A stretch of 64,000 nucleotides of DNA from Sphingomonas faeni (lineage in GTDB: Bacteria; Pseudomonadota; Alphaproteobacteria; Sphingomonadales; Sphingomonadaceae): assembly GCF_024273235.1 (NCBI RefSeq), contig NZ_JANBVH010000013.1, forward strand, positions 61,029 through 125,028. Direction: 5' to 3'. Positions 25,356 to 33,097 of this stretch are shown here, in pieces. The notes under the pieces are model-generated. The model was not told the origin of the DNA. It ran no database searches and was given only the letters and a program-made list of their open reading frames with translations. Positions within the stretch are counted from its first letter, which is position 1; each line of letters begins with the position of its first letter. The position numbers and the translations under genes were made by a program.

Positions 25356-25469
25356 CCACCACCTCTATACCGGTCGGCCGCGCGGCGAAACCGGTTTAAA
25401 CGTTGGCGTGAGCATGACGCTGGGCTAAGGGTTTGGCGTATTTTCGCAACGATCTGGGCGATTTCTCGC

Positions 25470-26795
25470 ATGCTCAATGCCCTCGGGTTGCTGAAGCAAC
25501 GTCGCTTCCTGCCCCTGTTCACCACGCAGTTTCTCGGCGCGTTCAACGATAATCTGTTCAAGACTTCGATGGTCCTGTTCGCCACCTATGCGGTCTTCAA
25601 CGACCCGAAAATGGAGGCGAACTTCAACGCGCTGGCGACGGGACTCGGCATCCTGCCGTTCTTCCTGCTGTCCGCGCTCGCCGGGCAATTGGCGGACAGC
25701 CACGACAAGGCGCGGATCATCCGGATCGTGAAGACCGTCGAGATCGGCATCATGCTGCTCGGCGCGACCGGACTGATGGTCGCGCGCGCCGGACATCCGT
25801 CGCTGGGAATCGGGTTGATGCTCGGCGCGGTGCTGTGCCTGGGTGTCCATTCGACGTTCTTCGGGCCGATCAAATACGCGATCCTGCCGCAGCATCTGAA
25901 GCCCTGCGACGTGCTCGGCGGCACCGGGCTGGTCGAGGCGGGGACGTATCTCGCGATTCTGCTCGGCACCGTGACTGCCGGCTGGATCCCGATCGAGGGC
26001 GCCGCCGCCGGCGTGCTGATCGTCGCGCTGGTCGGCTGGTTCGCCGGCCGGCAGGTGCCCCCCGCGCCGCGCGAAGGACCGCCGCTGAAGCTGGACTACA
26101 ACCCGTTCACCGCGTCGTGGCGACTGATCAGCGCGACGCTGCACATCCCGCGGCTGTTCCTCGCGATCGTCGCGATCAGCTTTTTCTGGACGATCGGCGC
26201 GGTGCTGATCATCGTCTTCCCGCCGCTGGTCAAGAACGTGCTGACCGCCGACGAGCGGGTCGCGAGCTTCGTGATCGCGGTGTTTTCGGTCGGCGTCGCG
26301 ATCGGCTCGGTGGTGATCAACACGATGCTGCGCGGGCGGATCTCGGCGAAGTTCTCGCCCGCGTCGGTGATCGCGATGGGCGGCTTCGTCGTGCTGTTCT
26401 CGTTCCTCGCGCGGACCTGGACGCCGGCGCCGGCCGGTCAGTTTTACGACTGGGCGGGGTTCATCCGCCAGCCCGGCGCGATCCCCGTGCTCGGGACGTT
26501 GCTGGCGATCGCGATCACCGGCGGGATGTTCGTGGTGCCGCTCTATGCGTTCCTGACGACGACCGTCGAGAAGGACCAGACCGCGCGCACCGTGGCCGCG
26601 AACAACGTCGTCAATTCGGGTGCGATGACGATCGGCTCGATTTTGGTCATCGGCATCACCGCGATGGGCGTCTCGCCGGAGGACATGCTGTTCCTGGTCG
26701 CGGCGATGTGCCTCGTCTCGGCATGGCTCGCGCAGAAGCTGCACCGCGCGTGCGACGACGATGTCGGCGGGTGCTTGCCGACGTTAAGACGGTAG
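25470..26795 (+). CDS. MFS transporter, lysophospholipid transporter LplT-like
   Basis: A 441-residue, 12-TM MFS protein. The N-terminus 'LLKQRRFLPLFTTQFLGAFNDNLFK' (shown in part) with the FNDN motif, and 'FFGPIKYAILPQHL', are characteristic of the LplT/Aas transporters that flip lysophospholipids for re-acylation. In many relatives the transporter is fused to an acyltransferase and acyl-ACP synthetase; here it stands alone. ATG 25470 begins the protein; the frame runs open for 900 bases upstream as antisense shadow of pgsA and moaD. Being next to pgsA suits a lipid role. Confidence 0.85.
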   Translation: MLNALGLLKQRRFLPLFTTQFLGAFNDNLFKTSMVLFATYAVFNDPKMEANFNALATGLGILPFFLLSALAGQLADSHDKARIIRIVKTVEIGIMLLGATGLMVARAGHPSLGIGLMLGAVLCLGVHSTFFGPIKYAILPQHLKPCDVLGGTGLVEAGTYLAILLGTVTAGWIPIEGAAAGVLIVALVGWFAGRQVPPAPREGPPLKLDYNPFTASWRLISATLHIPRLFLAIVAISFFWTIGAVLIIVFPPLVKNVLTADERVASFVIAVFSVGVAIGSVVINTMLRGRISAKFSPASVIAMGGFVVLFSFLARTWTPAPAGQFYDWAGFIRQPGAIPVLGTLLAIAITGGMFVVPLYAFLTTTVEKDQTARTVAANNVVNSGAMTIGSILVIGITAMGVSPEDMLFLVAAMCLVSAWLAQKLHRACDDDVGGCLPTLRR

Positions 26796-26818
26796 CCAGT
26801 TCTCCCGGCCACCCTCTT

Positions 26819-26889
26819 CCGTTCGTGCTGAGCGAAGTCGAAGCACCTTCGCCCGGGACTAGCCCTTCGACTTCGCTCAGGGCGAACGG
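26819..26889. repeat. Palindromic repeat, 'CTGAGCGAAGTCGAAG' type (family F)
   Basis: CCGTTCGTGCTGAGCGAAGT and ACTTCGCTCAGGGCGAACGG are the outer arms of a 71-base inverted repeat between convergent genes. The core CTGAGCGAAGTCGAAG is a widespread repeat motif of sphingomonad genomes (knowledge, not checked here). Confidence 0.8.
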
Positions 26890-26896
26890 AATACCC

Positions 26897-27061
26897 TCAA
26901 AAAAAAAAGCTGTAGAAACAGGTGAAGAACGCCGCGAAGCTCAGGAAAAACAGCTTCACGTCCTGATCGTCGTTCTTCGCCGCCGCGACCACCGGCGGCG
27001 GCAACGACCGGCGCAGCGGATGACGGGCGGCTTCGTTGGTGAGGACTAGGCGTCTGGTCAT
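26897..27061 (-). CDS. Small aromatic single-TM protein (54 aa)
   Basis: A 54-residue protein with a basic N-terminus (MTRRLVLTNEAARHPLRRSL), a short linker and a C-terminal hydrophobic aromatic helix 'KLFFLSFAAFFTCFYSFFF', which looks like a single membrane anchor at the very C-terminus. The stop codon is reached inside a run of ten T on the coding strand, an unusual slippery ending. No family name known to me; the sharply organised composition argues it is real. The ribosome site is weak. Confidence 0.5.
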   Translation of the reverse strand: MTRRLVLTNEAARHPLRRSLPPPVVAAAKNDDQDVKLFFLSFAAFFTCFYSFFF

Positions 27062-27253
27062 GATGCAAACGTTAACGCCGCGTTTACTAATTCGACCAGT
27101 CGCAAAAATGGTTAAATCGGCCCCGTCCGGGAATGGGACGGAATCGCGCCGGCAACCGCCCGCCCGAGACCGCCGGCCGCCCCCTGTGCATGCCGCACCC
27201 CGCCGTCTAAGCTGCCTCCCATACCCCGCGACTCCGCGGCCAGAAGGACCCGA

Positions 27254-28375
27254 ATTATCCAGCAGATTGCGGCACTTCCCTATGTGATCGACGCCGACGG
27301 CCATGCCCGCGTCATGCTGATCACCTCGCGCGACACCGGTCGCTGGGTGATCCCCAAGGGCAATCCGATCGTCGGGCTCGCCAGCCACGAGGCCGCCGCG
27401 CAGGAGGCGTATGAGGAAGCCGGCATCCGCGGCATCCCCTGCCCCACCGCGGTTGGCGAATTCGGTTATCGCAAACGCCGCCGCACCGGCCGCTACCGCG
27501 ACATGATCGTGACGGTTTTTCCGCTCGCGTTCGTCGAACAACTCGACGACTGGCCCGAGCGCCATCAGCGCGAGACGCGCTGGTTTACGCTTGATCGCGC
27601 CGCGGACGCTGTCAATGAGCCCGGCCTGAAAGCGCTGATCGCGGCTTTCCGCGAGCCGCCGATCCCGGCGTCGCTCGCGCAACGTATCTTACCCGTCGTG
27701 CGCAAGAGTGCGAAAAGGAGAATTCCGATGCTGGGCTGGTTCCAGTCGCTGATGCCGAAGCAGGGGCGGTTCTTCGAACTGTTCGACGCGCATGCCGCGA
27801 CGTTGGTCGCCGGCGCCGATGCGCTCGCACGGCTGCTCCACGGCGAAGGCTCGATCGAGGGCCAGATCGCCGAGATCGTCAAGCGCGAGCACGAGGCCGA
27901 CGATATCACGCGGGAGGTGTTGCAGGACGTCCGCCGCGTGTTCGTGACGCCGTTCGACCGCAGCGCGATCACGGATTTGATCGGCGTGATGGACGATGCG
28001 ATCGACCAGATGAACGGCACCGCCAACGCGATCGCGCTGTACGAGGTGACCGAGTTCTCGGCCGAGATGCGCGACATGGCCGGCATCATCGTCGAGGCCG
28101 CACGGATCACCGCCGAGGCGATCCCGCTGCTCCGCTCGCTCGGCACCAATGCGGGCCGGCTGCATGACCTGACCGCGCGGCTGATCCAGATCGAGGGTCA
28201 TGCCGACGACATCCACGACACGGGCCTCCGCGCGCTGTTCCAGGCCTCGAAGATCAGCGCGGACCCGATGACCTTCATCATCAACCGCGAGATCTACAGC
28301 AGCCTGGAAAAGATCGTCGACCGCTTCGAGGACGTCGCGAACGAGATCCAGGGGCTGGTCATCGACCATGCTTGA
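27254..28375 (+). CDS. Nudix hydrolase fused in frame to a DUF47/PhoU-like domain
   Basis: One frame without an internal stop encodes a Nudix domain (about the first 150 residues) and a DUF47 domain. The Nudix box reads 'GNPIVGLASHEAAAQEAYEE' then AGI; the usual Arg before the first Glu is Gln. The 'ITSRDTGRWVIPKG' start is that of diphosphoinositol/diadenosine polyphosphate hydrolase-like members. The first beta strand (QQIAALPYVIDADG) lies upstream of the only GTG (27284), and an ATT at 27254 stands five bases after AGAAGGA, so a rare ATT start is likely. A strong internal ribosome site at 27714-27720 suggests that the DUF47 part is also, or only, made separately. A sequencing error hiding a stop is a further possibility. 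Confidence 0.7.
   Translation: MIQQIAALPYVIDADGHARVMLITSRDTGRWVIPKGNPIVGLASHEAAAQEAYEEAGIRGIPCPTAVGEFGYRKRRRTGRYRDMIVTVFPLAFVEQLDDWPERHQRETRWFTLDRAADAVNEPGLKALIAAFREPPIPASLAQRILPVVRKSAKRRIPMLGWFQSLMPKQGRFFELFDAHAATLVAGADALARLLHGEGSIEGQIAEIVKREHEADDITREVLQDVRRVFVTPFDRSAITDLIGVMDDAIDQMNGTANAIALYEVTEFSAEMRDMAGIIVEAARITAEAIPLLRSLGTNAGRLHDLTARLIQIEGHADDIHDTGLRALFQASKISADPMTFIINREIYSSLEKIVDRFEDVANEIQGLVIDHA
27714..27730 (+). promoter_or_regulatory. Internal ribosome binding site for the DUF47 protein
   Basis: AAAAGGAGA, seven bases, then ATG, in the middle of the continuous Nudix-DUF47 reading frame. Its strength compared with the weak signals elsewhere decides that DUF47 can be started independently. 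Confidence 0.65.
27728..28375 (+). CDS. DUF47 family PhoU-like protein (internal start)
   Basis: A 215-residue DUF47 protein, all helical and distantly related to PhoU. Such proteins accompany PiT phosphate transporters and are thought to control them. Features: 'GWFQSLMPKQGRFFELFDAHA', 'IVKREHEADDITREVLQDV', 'VTPFDRSAITDLIGVMDDAID' (one residue over the shown helix is omitted) and 'SSLEKIVDRFEDVANEIQG'. ATG 27728 is seven bases after AAGGAGA, the best ribosome site around, although the frame continues upstream into the Nudix domain. It is followed by the PiT gene after two palindromic repeats. Confidence 0.8.
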   Translation: MLGWFQSLMPKQGRFFELFDAHAATLVAGADALARLLHGEGSIEGQIAEIVKREHEADDITREVLQDVRRVFVTPFDRSAITDLIGVMDDAIDQMNGTANAIALYEVTEFSAEMRDMAGIIVEAARITAEAIPLLRSLGTNAGRLHDLTARLIQIEGHADDIHDTGLRALFQASKISADPMTFIINREIYSSLEKIVDRFEDVANEIQGLVIDHA

Positions 28376-28397
28376 TGTGTGGCACTCCGAGGATGCT

Positions 28398-28503
28398 CCC
28401 CCCCGGCGAAGGCCGGGGCCCAATTGGGGGACGACAATAACGAAGGGCGGCGCGCCGTCACTGCAACCTCTCCACTTGGGCCCCGGCCTTCGCCGGGGTG
28501 GTG
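28398..28503. repeat. Palindromic repeat family B, copy 1
   Basis: Arms CCCCGGCGAAGGCCGGGGCC and GGCCCCGGCCTTCGCCGGGG, about 106 bases end to end, with CCAATTGG/CCACTTGGG inside. It lies between the DUF47 and PiT genes. Further copies are at 34377, 51588 and 60668. Confidence 0.85.
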
Positions 28504-28541
28504 CCTGTGGGCGAGCGACCACGCTCGGAGCGACCGCGTCT

Positions 28542-28649
28542 GCTCCCCTCCCTGGAAGGGAGGGGTTGGGGGTGGGTCGGCCCGAGACGGAGCGCAACGC
28601 CCGCCCCACACCGACCCACCCCCTGCCCCTCCCTTCCAGGGAGGGGGGC
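28542..28649. repeat. Palindromic repeat family A, copy 4
   Basis: GCTCCCCTCCCTGGAAGGGA and CCCCTCCCTTCCAGGGAGGG with inner GGGGGTGGGTCGG/CCGACCCACCCCC. It follows directly on a family B copy; both lie between DUF47 and PiT. Confidence 0.85.
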
Positions 28650-28672
28650 CGGACGGCGCCTGGAGTGGCAGC

Positions 28673-29671
28673 ATGATCCTCTCCCTCCCCCTCCTCATCG
28701 GCCTTATCGGCATCGCGCTGCTGTTCGACTTCCTGAACGGCCTCCACGACGCGGCGAACTCGATCGCCACGGTGGTCTCCACGCGCGTCCTCAAGCCCCA
28801 ATACGCCGTCCTCTGGGCAGCCTTCTTCAACTTCATCGCGTTCGCGGTGTTCGGGCTCCACGTCGCGCAGACCGTCGGCACCGGGATCGTCCAGGCGCAT
28901 GTCATCGACGCACAGGTGATCTTCGCCGCGCTGATCGGCGCGATCGCGTGGAACGTCATCACCTGGGTGCTCGGCATCCCGTCGAGCAGCAGCCACGCGC
29001 TGATCGGCGGGCTGCTGGGTGCCGGCATCGCCAAGATCGGCTTCGGCGCGATCGTCTGGAGCGGCGTGATCAAGACCGTCCTCGCGATCTTCGCCTCGCC
29101 CGCGATCGGCCTCATGCTCGCACTCGTACTGGTGCTCGCGGTCGCCTGGACCAGCCTGAAGCTCACCCCGCTCGGCGTCGACAAGCGCTTCCGCAAGCTG
29201 CAGTTGATCTCGGCCGCGCTCTATTCGCTCGGCCACGGCGGCAACGACGCGCAGAAGACGATGGGGATCATTGCCGTGCTGCTCTACTCGCAGGGCCTGC
29301 TCGGCGGCGAATTCCACGTGCCGCTCTGGGTCGTGCTGTCCTGCCAGGCGGCAATGGCGCTCGGCACGCTGTCGGGGGGCTGGCGGATCGTCCACACGAT
29401 GGGCTCGAAGATCACCCGCCTCACCCCGGCACAAGGCTTTTGCGCGGAGACCGGCGGCGCGATCACGCTGTTCGCGGCGACGTTCTGGGGCATCCCGGTC
29501 TCGTCGACGCACACCATCACCGGCTCGATCGTCGGCGTCGGTGCCGCGCGGCGCCTGTCCGCGGTCCGCTGGAACGTCGCGAGCAACATCGTCGTCGCCT
29601 GGACGCTGACCCTGCCCGCCGCCGGGTTGATCGGTGCAGGAACGTACCTGCTCGTCGGGTTGTTCGTCTAA
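28673..29671 (+). CDS. pit: PiT-family inorganic phosphate transporter
   Basis: Low-affinity phosphate (or metal-phosphate) symporter of 332 residues with about ten TM segments. It shows both PiT signatures: 'LFDFLNGLHDAANSIATVVS' in the N-half, and 'GHGGNDAQKTMGIIAVLL' with 'GIPVSSTHTITGSIVGVGAA' in the C-half; the 'GIPSSSSHALIGGL' copy is also present. ATG 28673. Downstream of the DUF47 gene, its usual partner. Confidence 0.94.
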   Translation: MILSLPLLIGLIGIALLFDFLNGLHDAANSIATVVSTRVLKPQYAVLWAAFFNFIAFAVFGLHVAQTVGTGIVQAHVIDAQVIFAALIGAIAWNVITWVLGIPSSSSHALIGGLLGAGIAKIGFGAIVWSGVIKTVLAIFASPAIGLMLALVLVLAVAWTSLKLTPLGVDKRFRKLQLISAALYSLGHGGNDAQKTMGIIAVLLYSQGLLGGEFHVPLWVVLSCQAAMALGTLSGGWRIVHTMGSKITRLTPAQGFCAETGGAITLFAATFWGIPVSSTHTITGSIVGVGAARRLSAVRWNVASNIVVAWTLTLPAAGLIGAGTYLLVGLFV

Positions 29672-29694
29672 GCACCGATATCTTTAAGGTCGAT

Positions 29695-29731
29695 CGCCGC
29701 CGTCTCCGTCATATCGACGGAGCGGCGGCGT
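29695..29731. terminator. Hairpin terminator between pit and the phasin gene
   Basis: CGCCGCCGTCTCCGTC - ATAT - CGACGGAGCGGCGGCG forms a long stem (with one bulge) followed by TTCTTGC on the plus strand, 24 bases after the pit stop. The minus side lacks a strong T-run, but the two genes are convergent. Confidence 0.65.
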
Positions 29732-29786
29732 TCTTGCTCGTCCGTACGCCGCTCCACCCCGAGTAACGCGACAGTGGCGATACCGC

Positions 29787-30233
29787 CTATTTCGGTCCGT
29801 CGCCGCGCAGGGGCGCCACCGCATCCTTGCCGAACTTCATGATCAGTTCGCCGATCTCGCGCGCCTGGCTCATGCTGCGCTGGCTCTGCTCGCGCAGATA
29901 ATCGCCCTGGATCTTCATCACTTGCGTGAGGTCCTTGGCGCTGGCGGCCTCGCGCATGGCCGCGAATGCCTCGCGCGCATTCTGCTCGGCCTGGTCGATC
30001 ATCGTCTTGCCGATCGTCGCACCGCCCTCGGCGATCTTGCCGCCGGTTTCCTTCAGCGCCTCGCCAGCGCGCTTCGCTGGATCGACGACCTTCTCGGAGA
30101 ACGCATCGCGCGCCTTTTCGGTATTCTCGCGCATCGTGTCCGCGGCCCCCTTGGCTGCATCCGCCGCGCGGTCGGTCGCCGCCTTGCTCGCCTTCGCACC
30201 ATCGTCGACCGCCCGCTTGAAGTCGTCCGCCAT
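29787..30233 (-). CDS. Phasin family protein
   Basis: A 148-residue, fully helical Ala/Lys/Glu-rich protein. It resembles phasin_2 proteins that coat polyhydroxyalkanoate granules: an N-terminal part rich in 'AKGAADTMRENTEKARDAF' heptads and a C-terminal phasin core 'QNAREAFAAMREAASAKDLT' followed by EIQGDYLREQ-like 'KIQGDYLREQSQRSMSQARE'. No PHA synthase is in the window, so a general role in granule or membrane coating is inferred. Confidence 0.85.
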   Translation of the reverse strand: MADDFKRAVDDGAKASKAATDRAADAAKGAADTMRENTEKARDAFSEKVVDPAKRAGEALKETGGKIAEGGATIGKTMIDQAEQNAREAFAAMREAASAKDLTQVMKIQGDYLREQSQRSMSQAREIGELIMKFGKDAVAPLRGDGPK

Positions 30234-30364
30234 CGTCTCGCTCCTCTATTGCGCCACCATCTGGTCGAAGTTTCAACCGGTATGGCCGGCTTTGGTTGCG
30301 CCCGCCAGCTTGCACGCGCGCGCTTTAGTCTCGATAGGTCGCGCGGCTTTTACGGGGAACGTCC

Positions 30365-31666
30365 ATGCGCATCACGATGATCGGTTCTGGCTATGTCGGC
30401 CTGGTGTCCGGCGCCTGCTTTTCGGATTTCGGGCATGACGTGATCTGCGTCGACAAGGATCAGTCGAAGATCGACGCGCTGCATGCCGGCCGCATGCCGA
30501 TCTTCGAGCCCGGCCTCGACCAGCTCGTCGCGTCCAACGTCGCCGCGGGCCGGCTGACCTTCACCACCGATCTCGCCAGCGCGGTCGCGGGCGCCGACGC
30601 GATCTTCATCGCGGTTGGCACGCCGTCGCGGCGCGGCGATGGCCACGCCGATCTGAGCTATGTCTTTGCCGCGACCGAGGAAATCGCCGCCGCGGTCACT
30701 GGCCCGACCGTCGTCGTCACCAAGTCGACCGTCCCGGTCGGCACCGGCGACCGCGTCGAGGCGATCCTGCGTGAGAAGCGTCCCGAGATCGAAGTCGCGG
30801 TCGTCTCCAACCCTGAATTCCTGCGCGAAGGCGCTGCGATCGGCGACTTCAAGCGTCCCGACCGCATCGTCATCGGCACCGAGGACGACCGCGCAAAGCA
30901 GGTGATGCGTGACGTGTACCGTCCACTGTACCTCAACGAATCGCCGATCCTGTTCGTAAGCCGCCGTACGTCCGAGCTGATCAAATACGCGGCCAACGCG
31001 TTCCTGGCGACCAAGATCACTTTCATCAACGAGATCGCGGACCTGTGCGAGGCGGTCGGTGCCGACGTGCAGGACGTGTCGCGCGGCATTGGGCTCGACA
31101 ACCGGATCGGCAAAAAATTCCTCCACGCCGGGCCCGGCTATGGCGGCTCGTGCTTCCCCAAGGACACGCTGGCACTGCTCAAGACCGCCGAGGATTATCA
31201 GACCCCAGTCCACATCGTCGAAGCGGTGGTGAAGGTGAACGACAGCCGCAAGCGCGCGATGGGCCGCAAAGTCCTGCACGCGCTCGGCGACAACCCGCGC
31301 GGCAAGACGGTCGCGCTGCTCGGCCTGACGTTCAAGCCGAATACCGACGACATGCGCGATGCCCCCAGCCTTGCGATCGCGACCGCGCTTGCGGATGCGG
31401 GCGTGACGGTGCGCACGCACGATCCGGAGGGCATGGCGCCGGCCAGGGCGATGATGCCCGACCTCGTCTATTGCGCCGACGCCTATGATGCAGCCGAGGG
31501 TGCGGACGCAGTGGTGATCGTGACCGAATGGGACGCGTACCGCGCACTCGACCTCGCGCGGTTGAAGCGTGTGATGGCCGGGCCGGTTATGGTCGACCTG
31601 CGCAACGTCTATCAGCGCGCCGACGTCGAACAGGCCGGGTTCGCCTACACGGCGGTCGGTCGGTGA
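30365..31666 (+). CDS. ugd: UDP-glucose 6-dehydrogenase
   Basis: Oxidises UDP-glucose to UDP-glucuronate with NAD, for polysaccharide synthesis. 433 residues: Rossmann start 'MRITMIGSGYVGLVSGACFS', 'KSTVPVGTGD', catalytic Cys263 in 'GPGYGGSCFPKDTLAL', and the C-terminal 'LLGLTFKPNTDDMRDAPS'. Family length and all motifs agree. It is a monocistronic gene between the phasin and tetR genes. Confidence 0.95.
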   Translation: MRITMIGSGYVGLVSGACFSDFGHDVICVDKDQSKIDALHAGRMPIFEPGLDQLVASNVAAGRLTFTTDLASAVAGADAIFIAVGTPSRRGDGHADLSYVFAATEEIAAAVTGPTVVVTKSTVPVGTGDRVEAILREKRPEIEVAVVSNPEFLREGAAIGDFKRPDRIVIGTEDDRAKQVMRDVYRPLYLNESPILFVSRRTSELIKYAANAFLATKITFINEIADLCEAVGADVQDVSRGIGLDNRIGKKFLHAGPGYGGSCFPKDTLALLKTAEDYQTPVHIVEAVVKVNDSRKRAMGRKVLHALGDNPRGKTVALLGLTFKPNTDDMRDAPSLAIATALADAGVTVRTHDPEGMAPARAMMPDLVYCADAYDAAEGADAVVIVTEWDAYRALDLARLKRVMAGPVMVDLRNVYQRADVEQAGFAYTAVGR

Positions 31667-31693
31667 GCGTCCCCGGCAACATATTCCAGTCAC

Positions 31694-31732
31694 TGGACCT
31701 TTTGCGCTTTTACCCTATATACCGAACGGTAT
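31694..31732 (+). promoter_or_regulatory. tetR promoter with overlapping TetR operator
   Basis: TGGACC (31694-31699), 16 bases, TATATA (31716-31721) form a promoter whose start point would fall at the tetR ATG (31731), so the message is nearly leaderless. The palindrome ATACCGAACGGTAT (31719-31732) covers the -10 end and start codon, as expected for autorepression. Related palindromes stand before the efflux operon. Confidence 0.6.
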
Positions 31733-32345
31733 GAATAGGCTTTGCACGCTCACCGCCCCCAAGGGCCGCCCCCGCGAGTTCGATCTCGACGAAGCGCTGG
31801 CGGGTGCGTTGCGCGTGTTCTGGCGCAACGGCTACGAAGGCGCGTCGATGGCCGAACTGACCGCCGAGATGGGGATCACCAAGCCCAGTCTCTACGCGGC
31901 GTTCGGCAACAAGGAGGCGCTCTTCCATAAGGCGCTCGACCTCTACGAACGCGAGAAGCTCGCCTATATGACCTCCGCGCTCGACGCGCCGACCGCGCGC
32001 GCCGTAGCGGAAAGGCTTCTCCGCGGCGCGTTGCAGATGCAGATGAGCACCTGCGATCCCAAGGGGTGCCTGAGCGTTATCAGCAGCGTCGCATGCAGCG
32101 CCGAAGCCGAGCCGATCAAGGCCGAGGTCGCCAAGCGTCGCGCGTCGTCCGAAGCTGCCCTGATGAAGCGGTTCGACGAGGCTAAGGCCGCAGGCGAGTT
32201 CCCTGACGGCCTCGAGTCGCATGCATTGATGCGGTACCTCTTCGCGATCATGCAGGGGCTGTCGATCCAGGCCGGTTCGGGCGCGACTTGCACCGAGCTC
32301 AACCAACTCGTCGAGACCAGCCTGTCGGTGTGGCCGACCAAGTAA
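31731..32345 (+). CDS. TetR-family repressor of the RND efflux operon
   Basis: A 204-residue TetR regulator. The N-terminal HTH (about 18-65) reads 'ALAGALRVFWRNGYEGASMAELTAEMGITKPSLYAAFGNKEALF' in the family manner (shown as a summary, residues 22-65). The ligand domain has Cys108, Cys113 and Cys122; 'DPKGCLSV' resembles the DP.GCL motif of AcrR-like relatives. Operator palindromes overlap its own promoter and that of the efflux genes 100 bases downstream, so it most likely represses both. No ribosome site precedes the ATG, in line with a leaderless message. Confidence 0.9.
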   Translation: MNRLCTLTAPKGRPREFDLDEALAGALRVFWRNGYEGASMAELTAEMGITKPSLYAAFGNKEALFHKALDLYEREKLAYMTSALDAPTARAVAERLLRGALQMQMSTCDPKGCLSVISSVACSAEAEPIKAEVAKRRASSEAALMKRFDEAKAAGEFPDGLESHALMRYLFAIMQGLSIQAGSGATCTELNQLVETSLSVWPTK

Positions 32346-32400
32346 ATCCGTTGGCACTGCCGACATAAAAGTCACGCTTCGTTACGGTCGCGATAAAAAA

Positions 32401-32461
32401 TACCGGCCGGTACAAAAGTCTGTTGACTAGATGAACCCCAGGTTTATATACCGACTGGTAT
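32401..32461 (+). promoter_or_regulatory. Efflux operon promoter with two TetR operators
   Basis: TTGACT (32423-32428), 16 bases, TATATA (32445-32450) is a strong promoter. The palindromes TACCGGCCGGTA (32401-32412) and ATACCGACTGGTAT (32448-32461) flank it, the second covering the -10 and start point. They share ACCG..GGT arms with the operator on the tetR start codon. Confidence 0.75.
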
Positions 32462-32698
32462 CGAAGCTCCCTCCTACTTCGGAGGGGGCAACCGGGGACA
32501 CAAACCCATGACCACGGTTACAACCTAACCCAGAACGGATGGCTTCGGCCGACCGGACTCTCGAAAATTCAAGCGGGCAAGCGCGGCCCGAGGATGTGCC
32601 GGCAACGACCGCGCACGCCTTGCGATCAGCTGACGTAGGTGGACCGTTCACCGACGAAGGTCGGCGCTTGCCCGAAAAATCAAAAGGGGGACAATCCC
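32462..32698 (+). other. Long leader of the efflux operon
   Basis: About 230 bases lie between the predicted transcription start and the first gene. I see a CCCTCC/GGAGGG hairpin at about 32469-32486 and a seven-codon mini-frame at 32508 (ATGACCACGGTTACAACC then stop), whose significance is unclear. No classic riboswitch is recognised. Confidence 0.35.
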
Positions 32699-33097
32699 AT
32701 GGCTTATCTCGACCTCCACAACATGTTCGCCTCGCCCGTCGCCAGCCGCGCGCAGACGGTGACGGCGCCTGCCCCGACCGGCTTTTCCGCGCTCGAATGG
32801 AGCGTCATCGCGCTCGCCAAGCGCGACACGTTGCGCAGCCTGTCCGGCCCGAGCCGCATGTCGCGGGCGATGGGCAGCCTGTTCGGGCTCAGCACCGCAT
32901 CGCGGCTCGCCGACCCCCGGCTCGAGGCCCTGCGGCGGATGGCGGTGTACGCCTGGCGCCGCGGCTTCGCACTGCCGATGGCCGAGATCCAGAACTTCCT
33001 CGCCGCCGGCTTTGCCGAGGCCCAGATCGAAACGCTCGTCGAGAGCGTGACCGGCATGCGCGTCGGCGCACAGCAGAAGCGGAGCATCGCAGCGTGA
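32699..33097 (+). CDS. Unknown 132-residue first gene of the efflux operon
   Basis: Not recognised. The product is mostly helical, with a hydrophobic start of 'SALEWSVIALAKRDTLRSL', a middle 'SRMSRAMGSLFGLSTASRLA', and a C-terminal two-helix part 'ALRRMAVYAWRRGFALPMAE' followed by IQNFLAAGFAEAQIETLVE, which resembles a UBA-like or DUF1127-like helix hairpin. There is no signal peptide or TM segment. The ribosome site AAAGGGGGA is strong. Its stop overlaps the GTG of the adaptor gene (GTGA), so it is made with the pump. A small regulatory or assembly factor is possible (inference). Confidence 0.75.
   Translation: MAYLDLHNMFASPVASRAQTVTAPAPTGFSALEWSVIALAKRDTLRSLSGPSRMSRAMGSLFGLSTASRLADPRLEALRRMAVYAWRRGFALPMAEIQNFLAAGFAEAQIETLVESVTGMRVGAQQKRSIAA

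Noticed and set aside
24558..25469. Long upstream extension of the LplT-like frame
   Set aside because: It is antisense to moaD and pgsA and Arg/His-rich; the transporter itself begins at 25470.
27689..29512. A 607-codon minus-strand frame
   Set aside because: Antisense to DUF47 and PiT genes and reads straight through two palindromic repeats, so it is not a gene.
32508..32528. A mini-frame (ATG ACC ACG GTT ACA ACC stop) in the efflux leader
   Set aside because: It has no run of a regulatory codon and no clear alternative hairpins, so calling it an attenuator peptide is not justified.
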